This document shows positions 1 to 5,011 of a DNA stretch of 5,011 nt, piece after piece. The notes beneath the pieces are model-generated. The model saw only the letters and a list, made by a program, of their open reading frames with translations. It did not search any database and had not been told where the DNA came from. The DNA is taken from positions 1 through 5,011 of the forward strand of contig SYDD01000347.1 in the NCBI GenBank assembly GCA_005786775.1, given 5' to 3'. Source of the stretch: Opitutaceae bacterium. Lineage in GTDB: Bacteria > Verrucomicrobiota > Verrucomicrobiia > Opitutales > Opitutaceae. Position 1 is the stretch's first letter; every line of letters begins with the position of its first letter. A program made the position numbers and the translations under genes.

Positions 1-1
1 C

Positions 2-2338
2 ACCCTCGTCCGGCGGGAGCCCCCGCCGGCGGACGCGCCGCCGCGGGGACTCGTCTACCTCATCTCCGGCGGCCGCGGCGGGATCGGCCGGCAGCTCGCA
101 GCGGAGCTGGTCCGGACGGAGGGCGCGCGGGTGGTCCTTGTCGGCCGGTCGGCGCCCGCCGCGGGCGACGCCCCGTGGCCGGGGGCGGACCCGGCGGACT
201 ATCTCCAGGTGACGGCGGATGTCGCCAGCCCCGCGGGGGCCGCGGCGGTGGTGGCGGCGGCGCGGGCGCGTTTCGGTCGGATCGACGGCGTGCTGCACGC
301 GGCGGGCGTGCTCCGCGACGGGGCGGTGTGGAGCAAGGAATGGGACGATTTCGCGGCCGTGTTGCGCCCGAAGCTGGCGGCGGCGGAGGCCCTCGACGCG
401 GCGACGCGCGACGAGCCGCTGCGCTGCTTCGTCCTCTTCTCCTCGGTGGCGGGCCTGCTCGGCGCCGCGGGCCAGTCCGACTACGCCCTCGCCAACGGCG
501 CCCTCGATGCCTTCGCCGCCACGCGGGCGGCGGCGGTCGCGGCCGGCACGCGCCGCGGGCACACCGTCGCCGTCAACTGGCCGCGGTGGCGCGAGGGCGG
601 GATGCCCGCACCAGACGGGCCGGACGCGCTCGGCCTCGCGCCCCTCGGGGCCGCCGACGGCTGGGAAATCCTGCGCCGGGTGCGCGTGGTGGGGGAGCCG
701 CAGCTCTGGACCTTCCGCGGCGACGCCGACGAGGTCCTGCGACGGCTCCAGCCGGGAGCGGCGGCCCCGGTGCGGGCTTCCGCGGACCTCGCCGCGCCTC
801 CGTACCCGGCCGCGGGCGGGGACCTGGTGGCGGAGCTCGCGCGCCTGTTCTCCGCGCTGAGCAAGACGCCCGTCGCGCACCTCCAGCCCGGCGTCTCGCT
901 CGAGCGGCACGGCCTCGACTCCATCCTCGCCTTCGAGTTCAGCCGGCGGTTGTCCGAGCGTTTCGGCGAGGTCACCCCGGCGCAGATCTTCGCCCAGCCC
1001 ACCCTCGCCGGTCTGGCCGCGCACCTCGCCGGTCGCGCGACGCCCGCGGCGCCCCCCGTGCCGACGCTGCCCGTCGTGGCCCCCGCCCCGGTTTCCGCAG
1101 CCGCCGCTCCGGCGGTGGTCGGAACGCAGGTGCGGCGGCAGGTGACCCTCGCGCCGGCCGACTTCGCCTTCGCGGGGCCGGGACGCCTCGCGATGGAGGT
1201 GTTGTACCGGTTTGACCAGCGGCTCGACGCCGGGGTGCTCCGACGCGGGCTGCGGGCGGTCGCGGCGGACTATTTCCCGGTCAACGCCTCGCTCGAGCGG
1301 CGGGGTGCGGACGACTTCGTGCTGCGCGAGGCGCGCGACGAGCCGGATTTCGCCGAGGTGATCACGCCCGGCCGCGTGCCGGCGGAGGACGACGCGGACG
1401 GGCTGGCGGTGTTCCGCGAGCCGTTCGACCCGACGCGCCGCGGGGCGCGGATGGCGCGCTTCCGCCTGCACCAACTCGACCGCGGCAGCGCGCTGGTCGT
1501 GCAGGTGTCGCACGCGGCCGCCGACGGCTACAGCTTCTACCTGTTCCTGTCCGCGTGGGCGGCCGCCTGTCGCGGCGAGGCGTATCCCGTGCCGGACCAT
1601 TCGCGCCACCTCCTGCGCACCCTGGCGCGGCGCCTGGAGCGGCGCGCGGCCCGACAGGCGCGGGTCGCCGCCGCGATCGAGGCCTTCGCCGTGCCCGCAT
1701 CCGACGCCGACCCGACGACGCGGCGGGTGGAGCGCCTGACCCTCGATCCCGCGGCCCTGGTGGCGGCGGCCCGGGCGGCGGCGGGCGGGATCCCGGTGGA
1801 GAAACTCTCCGAGAACAGCGTCGTGACGGCGCACCTCTGGCGCCACTACGCGGCCGCCCTCCCGCCCGGCGACGAGCCGCTGGTCCTGGCGGGCCCGATG
1901 AATTTCCGCCGCGCCGATGGCGTGGTTGGGCCCACCTTCTTCGGCAATGCGTCCGCCCCCGTGTTCGTGCGGCGCTCCCGCGACGAGGTGCGCGCCGCGG
2001 GCGTGCCCGCGCTGGCGGCGGCGCTGACCGACGCGGTGCGGGGCGCCGACGAGCGCACCTTGGCGGCGTACCACGCGGCGATGGACCGGGTGCGGCGGGC
2101 GGGCGGGCCGGAAGCCGTGCGCCGGCTGCGGTTGGCGGACCCGTGGGGCGGGCTGGTCGTCACCAACGTCGCGCGTTTCCCGCTGCCCCCGCCGGATTTC
2201 GGCGCGGGCGCGGCCGCCGACGACGTCAACCTCGTCCATCACGCGGGCACGGCGGTGATCGTCGCCGGCGCGGGCGGCACCCTGCGGGCCCGCGTGGCCT
2301 ATCCGGCCTCGACTGACCCGGCGCCGGCCGCACGCTGA
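2..2338 (+). CDS. trans-AT polyketide synthase, C-terminal part: KR-ACP-BAHD acyltransferase (5' partial)
   Basis: This is the end of a modular PKS whose upstream modules lie outside the window. The frame is open from base 2 and reads through the GTG at 131, which is an internal valine and not a start: the Rossmann motif GGRGGIG lies before it at 68-88. The 778 visible residues form a ketoreductase, one acyl carrier protein, an Ala/Pro-rich linker and a terminal BAHD-fold acyltransferase. No AT, DH, ER or thioesterase is visible. The KR ending NWPRWREGGM (575-604) is typical of trans-AT synthases, and two free-standing AT-family genes follow, which fits. The order KR-ACP-BAHD-stop suggests a last module that makes a beta-hydroxyacyl thioester and hands it to the BAHD domain for release. 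Known from families: KR reduces the beta-keto group with NADPH, and ACP carries the chain on phosphopantetheine. Inferred: BAHD-mediated termination. The architecture is clear, the product unknown. No frameshift or internal stop is seen. Confidence 0.93.
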   Translation, partial: TLVRREPPPADAPPRGLVYLISGGRGGIGRQLAAELVRTEGARVVLVGRSAPAAGDAPWPGADPADYLQVTADVASPAGAAAVVAAARARFGRIDGVLHAAGVLRDGAVWSKEWDDFAAVLRPKLAAAEALDAATRDEPLRCFVLFSSVAGLLGAAGQSDYALANGALDAFAATRAAAVAAGTRRGHTVAVNWPRWREGGMPAPDGPDALGLAPLGAADGWEILRRVRVVGEPQLWTFRGDADEVLRRLQPGAAAPVRASADLAAPPYPAAGGDLVAELARLFSALSKTPVAHLQPGVSLERHGLDSILAFEFSRRLSERFGEVTPAQIFAQPTLAGLAAHLAGRATPAAPPVPTLPVVAPAPVSAAAAPAVVGTQVRRQVTLAPADFAFAGPGRLAMEVLYRFDQRLDAGVLRRGLRAVAADYFPVNASLERRGADDFVLREARDEPDFAEVITPGRVPAEDDADGLAVFREPFDPTRRGARMARFRLHQLDRGSALVVQVSHAAADGYSFYLFLSAWAAACRGEAYPVPDHSRHLLRTLARRLERRAARQARVAAAIEAFAVPASDADPTTRRVERLTLDPAALVAAARAAAGGIPVEKLSENSVVTAHLWRHYAAALPPGDEPLVLAGPMNFRRADGVVGPTFFGNASAPVFVRRSRDEVRAAGVPALAAALTDAVRGADERTLAAYHAAMDRVRRAGGPEAVRRLRLADPWGGLVVTNVARFPLPPPDFGAGAAADDVNLVHHAGTAVIVAGAGGTLRARVAYPASTDPAPAAR
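50..760 (+). other. PKS ketoreductase (KR) domain, catalytic half, predicted B-type
   Basis: This domain reduces the beta-keto group of the ACP-bound chain with NADPH. The cofactor-binding motif GGRGGIG is at 68-88. The catalytic set is complete: Lys at 371-373, Ser at 443-445 (13 residues before the Tyr), Tyr at 482-484 and Asn at 494-496 in SDYALAN. Stereochemistry can be read from fingerprints. The region of the LDD motif reads LRD (311-319), keeping the diagnostic Asp, and the position eight residues before the catalytic Tyr, where A-type KRs carry Trp, is Leu. Both point to a B-type KR, usually giving a D-configured hydroxyl. The structural N-terminal subdomain lies before the window. 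The closing NWPRWREGGM motif is characteristic of trans-AT PKS ketoreductases. The domain appears active. Confidence 0.9.
820..1035 (+). other. acyl carrier protein (ACP) domain
   Basis: This is a single carrier domain of about 70 residues. The phosphopantetheine attachment motif is HGLDSI, with the modified Ser encoded at 920-922. The helix following it (LAFEFSRRLSERFGEV) and the closing PTLAGLAAHLA segment are typical of PKS carriers, particularly the trans-AT kind in which Gly-(Ile/Leu)-Asp-Ser is followed by a Phe/Met-rich helix. It lies between the ketoreductase and the terminal acyltransferase, so it would hold the finished beta-hydroxyacyl chain before release. Only one ACP is present; tandem ACPs, common at branching or terminal positions, are absent. 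Confidence 0.93.
1037..1126 (+). other. Ala/Pro/Val-rich interdomain linker
   Basis: About 30 residues made almost only of Ala, Pro, Val and Thr separate the ACP from the terminal acyltransferase domain. The composition is that of a flexible linker letting the ACP swing towards the acyltransferase active site. No docking or dimerisation motif is recognisable. Confidence 0.75.
1130..2310 (+). other. C-terminal BAHD-family acyltransferase domain (HxxxD, DFGxG)
   Basis: About 395 residues match the landmarks of BAHD acyltransferases (Pfam Transferase family, known mainly from plants and fungi) in order. The N-terminal barrel helix reads LRRGLRAVAADYFPVNASL, the position of the usual 'L...L..YPLAGRL'. 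The catalytic VSHAAADGYSF has His at 1511-1513 and Asp at 1523-1525, followed by an FLSAWAAACRG helix. SVVTAHLWR stands for 'ALTAHLWR', FFGNA for 'YFGNA', and DFGAG (2195-2209) for the structural DFGWG. BAHD enzymes move an acyl group from a thioester to a hydroxyl or amine, with the motif His as base. Here the donor is probably the chain on the adjacent ACP, so the likely role is ester or amide formation at release. It is less like an NRPS condensation domain, which has HHxxxDG and no DFGWG; only a single His precedes the motif here. A PapA-type condensation-like enzyme is the main alternative. Confidence 0.8.
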
Positions 2339-2342
2339 GGGG

Positions 2343-3200
2343 ATGGCGCGGATCTACCTTTTTCCCGGACAGGGCTCGCAGCGGCCCGGCATGGGCGCGG
2401 GGCTGTTCGAGCGCTTCCCGTGGGAGGTGGCGCAGGCGGACGAGATCCTGGGCTACCGCGTGGCGGAGCTCTGCCTCGGCGACGACGGCACGCGGCTCAA
2501 CCAGACCCGGTACACCCAGCCGGCGCTGTTCGTGGTGAACGCGCTGCACTTCCTCGCGCGGCTGGTGGACACCGGGCAGCGGCCGGACGTCGTGGCGGGG
2601 CATAGCCTGGGCGAGTACAGCGCGCTGCACGCGGCGGGCGTGGTGGATTTCGCGACGGGCCTGCGGCTCGTGCGGGAGCGGGCGGAGCTGATGGCGGCGG
2701 CCCCCGAGGGTGGGATGGCGGCCGTGCTGGGCCTGCCGGCCGAGCGCCTGGCGGCGGCGCTGCGGGCGGCGGGGTTGGACGGGCTGGACCTCGCGAACCT
2801 GAATTCGCCCCTGCAGACCGTGATCGCGGGCCCCGCCGCGGAGCTCGCGCGGAGCGAGGCGGTGCTGACCGCGGCGGGCGCGACCCTGTGGCGGCGCCTG
2901 CCGGTCAGCGCGGCGTTCCACTCGCGATATATGGCGGAGGCGGCCCGGGCGTTCCGGACCGTGCTGGCGCGGGCGGAGTTCGCGGCGCCCCGCATGCCCG
3001 TGCTCTCCAACGTGACCGCGCGCCCGCACGAGCCGGGCGGGTTCGCGGAGCTCCTCGCGCGGCAGATCGCCGAGCCGGTACGGTGGACCGACTGCGTGCG
3101 CTGGCTGCTGGCGCTCCCCGCGCCGGAGTGCAGCGAGCTCGGGCCGGGCAACGTCCTCACCGGGCTGGTGCGCCGCGTGCGGCAGGAGGGCGCGCCGTGA
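2343..3200 (+). CDS. discrete malonyl-CoA:ACP acyltransferase (trans-AT)
   Basis: This 285-residue free-standing acyltransferase of the FabD fold is of normal family length. It would load malonyl units from CoA onto the AT-less PKS modules in the cytoplasm. Motifs seen are LFPGQGSQ (6-13), YTQPAL (57-62), the nucleophile elbow GHSLGEYSAL with Ser88, the malonate carboxylate-binding Arg113 in RAELM, AFHS with the catalytic His193, and the C-terminal ELGPGNVLTGLV. All residues expected for malonyl transfer are present. The pattern fits the trans-AT branch rather than housekeeping FabD, but sequence alone does not fully exclude FabD; the PKS context decides. The ATG lies four bases after the PKS stop, with GAGGGG overlapping that stop and abutting the start, too close to be a good Shine-Dalgarno, so reinitiation or coupling is likely. 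No later start is tenable, since the conserved FPGQGSQ begins at residue 7. Its stop overlaps the next gene. Confidence 0.92.
   Translation: MARIYLFPGQGSQRPGMGAGLFERFPWEVAQADEILGYRVAELCLGDDGTRLNQTRYTQPALFVVNALHFLARLVDTGQRPDVVAGHSLGEYSALHAAGVVDFATGLRLVRERAELMAAAPEGGMAAVLGLPAERLAAALRAAGLDGLDLANLNSPLQTVIAGPAAELARSEAVLTAAGATLWRRLPVSAAFHSRYMAEAARAFRTVLARAEFAAPRMPVLSNVTARPHEPGGFAELLARQIAEPVRWTDCVRWLLALPAPECSELGPGNVLTGLVRRVRQEGAP
3184..3189 (+). promoter_or_regulatory. Shine-Dalgarno site AGGAGG for the second acyltransferase gene
   Basis: AGGAGG lies inside the end of the first acyltransferase gene with seven bases before the GTG at 3197. It fixes the start of the next gene at that GTG, although the reading frame stays open upstream to 2888 or beyond. 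It is the only strong ribosome binding site in the window. Confidence 0.85.
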
Positions 3201-4153
3201 AGCGGGTCGTGTGGCTCTTCTCGGGGCAGGGCGCCCAGTATTTCCAGATGGGCCGCGAGCTTTTCGCGCACGAGCCGGTGTTCCGCGCGGCCATCGAGCG
3301 GCTCGACGCCGTCGTGCGCCCGCTGCTGGGGGAGTCGGTGGCGGACGAGATCTACCGGGAGCGGACGGACCGGTTCGCGCCGTTCCGGTGCATCCGGCAC
3401 ACGCACCCGGCGATCGTCATGGTGGAATGCGCGCTCGCGGAGCTGCTGCTCGCGCGCGGCCACCGGCCGGACCTCATCGCGGGCCACAGCATGGGCGAGG
3501 TCGCGGCCTTCGCGGTGGCGGGCGCGTGGCGGGCGGAGGACGTCCTCGTGACCGTGGTCAAGCAGGGCCTGCTGCTCGAGGCCAGCGCGCCGGCCGGCGG
3601 GATGCTCGCCGTGCTCGGCGCGCCCGCGCTGTTCACCGAGCGGCCGGACGTGTTCGCGGGCTGCGAGCTCGCGGGCGTCCACTTCGCGCGGAGCTTCGTC
3701 ATCGGTGGGCCGCCCGAGCCGCTGGCGGTCGCCCGGGCCCGGCTGCGCGAACTTGGCGTGGACACCCACGAGCTGCCGCTGCCGCACGCGTTCCACGTCT
3801 CGTCGATCGACCCGCTGCGGATCCCGCTCGCGGCCACGGCGGCCGGGCTCGCGATGGCGCCGGCGCGGCAACCCGTGTACTCCGTGGGCACCCGCCGCCG
3901 CGTCCTCACCCCGACGCCGGAGCACCTGTGGGAGGCGACGCGCGCGCGGACGGATTTCCCCGCGGCGGTGCGGGACCTCGAGGCGGACGGCCCCTGCCTC
4001 TACGTGGACCTGGGCCCGAGCGGCAGCTTTGCCACGGCGATCAAGTACAACCTCCCCGCTCCGGCGGCCTCCGAATTCCTCCCGGTAATGACCCCTTTTG
4101 GCCAGGAGCGGCGGGCGCTCGAACGGCTCGAGGCCCGGCTGGCGGCGCGATGA
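3197..4153 (+). CDS. AT-fold acyl hydrolase (PedC/PksD-like proofreading enzyme)
   Basis: This 318-residue second AT homologue starts at GTG 3197, overlapping the preceding stop by GTGA and preceded by AGGAGG. The fold motifs are FSGQGAQYFQMGREL (8-22), THPAIVMVE (69-77), GHSMGE with nucleophile Ser98, HAFHVSSIDP with His200, and YVDLGPSGSFATAIKYNL (269-286) followed by TPFGQE. The arginine that binds the malonate carboxylate in true ATs is gone: the matching segment reads VVKQGLLLE, with Gln123 at or next to that place, whereas the upstream gene has RERAELM. The VKQ, FVIGG, SSIDP, LGPSG and KYNL pattern is, from memory, that of the PedC/PksD acyl hydrolase clade of trans-AT clusters, which removes stalled acyl groups (for example acetyl) from carrier proteins. 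Loading of a non-malonyl unit, such as a succinyl or acetyl starter, is an alternative. Hydrolase assignment is by motif memory and is inferred, not proven. Confidence 0.83.
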   Translation: MKRVVWLFSGQGAQYFQMGRELFAHEPVFRAAIERLDAVVRPLLGESVADEIYRERTDRFAPFRCIRHTHPAIVMVECALAELLLARGHRPDLIAGHSMGEVAAFAVAGAWRAEDVLVTVVKQGLLLEASAPAGGMLAVLGAPALFTERPDVFAGCELAGVHFARSFVIGGPPEPLAVARARLRELGVDTHELPLPHAFHVSSIDPLRIPLAATAAGLAMAPARQPVYSVGTRRRVLTPTPEHLWEATRARTDFPAAVRDLEADGPCLYVDLGPSGSFATAIKYNLPAPAASEFLPVMTPFGQERRALERLEARLAAR

Positions 4154-5011
4154 GCCTCCCGGTCGCTTGCATCACCGGTGCCGGCGGCGGGATCGGCAGC
4201 CATCTGTCCCGGGCGCTCCGGTCGACCCACGCGGTGCGCGGCCTGTTCCGGCGCGACGGCCCGGCGGCCGCCGCTTTCGCCGCCGCGGGCGGCGAGGTGT
4301 TCCTCGGCGACTGCACGCGCGCGGCGGACCTCACGCCTTTCCTCGCCGGCGCGGACACCGTTTACCACGCGGCCGCGAAGGTAGGCGGGCTGGCGAGGGC
4401 GGAGTTCCAGGCGGTGAACGTCGGCGGCACCCAGGCCGTCGCCCGCGCCGCGGTCCGCGCAGGCGTGCGCCGCCTCGTCCACCTGAGCACCGCCGCCGTC
4501 TACGCGGCCGCGCCGGACCCGGGTCCCGTGTGGGACGAGGAGTGCGTGTTGGCGGACCGGCCGGAGCTCGACGCCTACACCCGTTCCAAGCTGGCGGCCG
4601 AGGCGGCGCTGCGGGCGGAGCTGGCGGGTGCCCCGGTCGCCTGGGCCATCGTCCGTCCGACCTGCGTGTACGGCCCGGGCATCGCTTCCTGGACCGGGGT
4701 GCCGCTGCAGCTGATCCGGCGCGGCCGGGAGCTGATGTTCGGCTGCGGCGCTGGCGCGGGGCGGATGGACGCCGTTCACGTGGACGACCTGGTGGCGGGG
4801 CTCGTGGCGGTGGGGGCGGGAACGGAGCAGGGGGTGTTCAACCTCGGCCACGAGGACGTGACCTTCGCGGAGTTCTACGAGGCGCTGGGCGCGATGGCCG
4901 GGCGGGCGCCGCGGTACGCGACGGAGGCGGGCGTGCGGGCGCTCGCGGCGCGCTTGGCGGCGGTGGGCCGCTGGATCCCGCCGGCGGCCGAGGCGGCGCT
5001 GCGGGCGGAGC
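4150..5011 (+). CDS. NAD(P)-dependent extended SDR (epimerase/dehydratase or 3-beta-HSD-like), 3' partial
   Basis: The gene starts at ATG 4150, overlapping the previous stop by ATGA, and runs off the window after 287 residues; extended SDRs are usually 310-350 long, so perhaps 25-60 residues are missing. It shows the Rossmann motif TGAGGGIG (9-16), VRGLFRR after the second strand (basic residues favour NADP(H)), LGD (52-54), VYHAAAKV (71-78), LSTAAVY (112-118) with Ser113/Thr114, YTRSK with catalytic Tyr143 and Lys147, RPTCVYGPG (169-177) and VHVDDL (209-214). The catalytic set is complete. The fold serves nucleotide-sugar epimerases, dehydratases and reductases and 3-beta-hydroxysteroid-type dehydrogenases; the substrate cannot be told. 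Its position suggests tailoring of the polyketide or making a precursor or sugar for it. No clear ribosome binding site precedes it, so coupling to the hydrolase gene is likely. The last nine residues repeat residues 149-157, which may be an assembly effect. Confidence 0.88.
   Translation, partial: MSLPVACITGAGGGIGSHLSRALRSTHAVRGLFRRDGPAAAAFAAAGGEVFLGDCTRAADLTPFLAGADTVYHAAAKVGGLARAEFQAVNVGGTQAVARAAVRAGVRRLVHLSTAAVYAAAPDPGPVWDEECVLADRPELDAYTRSKLAAEAALRAELAGAPVAWAIVRPTCVYGPGIASWTGVPLQLIRRGRELMFGCGAGAGRMDAVHVDDLVAGLVAVGAGTEQGVFNLGHEDVTFAEFYEALGAMAGRAPRYATEAGVRALAARLAAVGRWIPPAAEAALRAE
4593..4621 (+). repeat. 29-bp direct repeat, copy 1 (inside the SDR gene)
   Basis: The 29 bases here are identical to the last 29 bases of the window. 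The copy encodes AAEAALRAE just after the YTRSK catalytic motif, where such a helix is normal for an extended SDR, so this copy looks native. Confidence 0.9.
4983..5011 (+). repeat. 29-bp direct repeat, copy 2 (at the window end)
   Basis: This exact second copy lies 390 bp (130 codons) after the first, in the same reading frame, and ends at the final base of the window. It encodes the same AAEAALRAE. It may be genuine low-complexity GC-rich coding sequence or the overlap left where an assembly stopped or was mis-joined. Confidence 0.9.

Noticed and set aside
1130..2310. The terminal PKS domain as an ordinary NRPS condensation domain.
   Set aside because: Only a single His precedes the motif (SHAAADG, not HHxxxDG), and AHLWR, FFGNA and DFGAG are BAHD landmarks that condensation domains lack. 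A profile search would settle it.
131..2338. The GTG at 131 as the start of the first gene.
   Set aside because: The same frame is open back to base 2 and encodes the KR cofactor motif GGRGGIG at 68-88, which must belong to the protein. The gene is truncated by the window edge.
2330..2345. A terminator or promoter between the PKS gene and the first acyltransferase gene.
   Set aside because: Only four bases separate stop and start; there is no hairpin with a T-run and no room for a promoter.
2888..3196. An N-terminal extension of the second acyltransferase gene upstream of 3197.
   Set aside because: This stretch is the end of the first acyltransferase in another frame, translates to Arg/Gly/Ala-rich sequence, and a strong AGGAGG stands seven bases before the GTG at 3197, where the family motif begins.
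2453..3925. A 490-codon antisense open frame across both acyltransferase genes.
   Set aside because: Stop codons are rare in any frame at this GC content. It crosses two well-supported genes, is Arg/Ala/Pro-rich and shows no recognisable motif.
2343..4153. The two adjacent acyltransferase genes as a recent tandem duplication.
   Set aside because: They differ in length, motif variants and key residues (Arg113 against Gln123), and share little beyond the family motifs. They are old paralogues of separate trans-AT subfamilies.

Overview
The window is very GC-rich (roughly three quarters G+C by eye) and almost entirely coding on the + strand. It is one operon-like stretch of four genes, cut at both ends: the last part of a polyketide synthase (PKS), two free-standing acyltransferase-family proteins, and the start of an NAD(P)-dependent extended SDR enzyme. 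It looks like the interior of a trans-acyltransferase (trans-AT) PKS cluster. The PKS piece carries no built-in AT, its ketoreductase ends in the NWPxWxEGGM signature typical of trans-AT synthases, and discrete AT genes follow directly. The host is a high-GC bacterium with AGGAGG-type ribosome binding sites. The sequence alone does not fix the phylum; Verrucomicrobiota, Myxococcota, Actinomycetota and Pseudomonadota all remain possible.

Region by region: 2-2338 encodes the C-terminal part of a PKS, a ketoreductase (about 50-760), an acyl carrier protein (about 820-1035), an Ala/Pro linker, and a terminal acyltransferase domain of the BAHD fold (about 1130-2310) with HxxxD and DFGxG motifs. 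There is no thioesterase. Next come a malonyl-type trans-AT (2343-3200) with Ser88, Arg113 and His193 intact, and a second AT homologue (3197-4153) that keeps Ser98 and His200 but has lost the malonate-binding arginine and resembles the PedC/PksD acyl hydrolase (proofreading) branch. Last is an extended SDR (4150 to the window end, incomplete). Gene junctions are a 4-nt gap, a GTGA overlap and an ATGA overlap, so translation is probably coupled. No promoter, terminator, RNA gene, CRISPR array or insertion sequence was seen.

How they may work together (inference): the trans-AT loads malonyl extender units onto the carrier domains, the acyl hydrolase clears stalled acyl groups, and the last KR-ACP presents a beta-hydroxyacyl chain to the BAHD domain. 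That domain would transfer the chain to a hydroxyl or amine and so release it as an ester or amide in place of a thioesterase. The SDR could tailor the product or make a precursor such as a sugar. The most unusual feature is the PKS-BAHD fusion. A second point is a 29-bp exact repeat that ends precisely at the last base, which may mark an assembly break.
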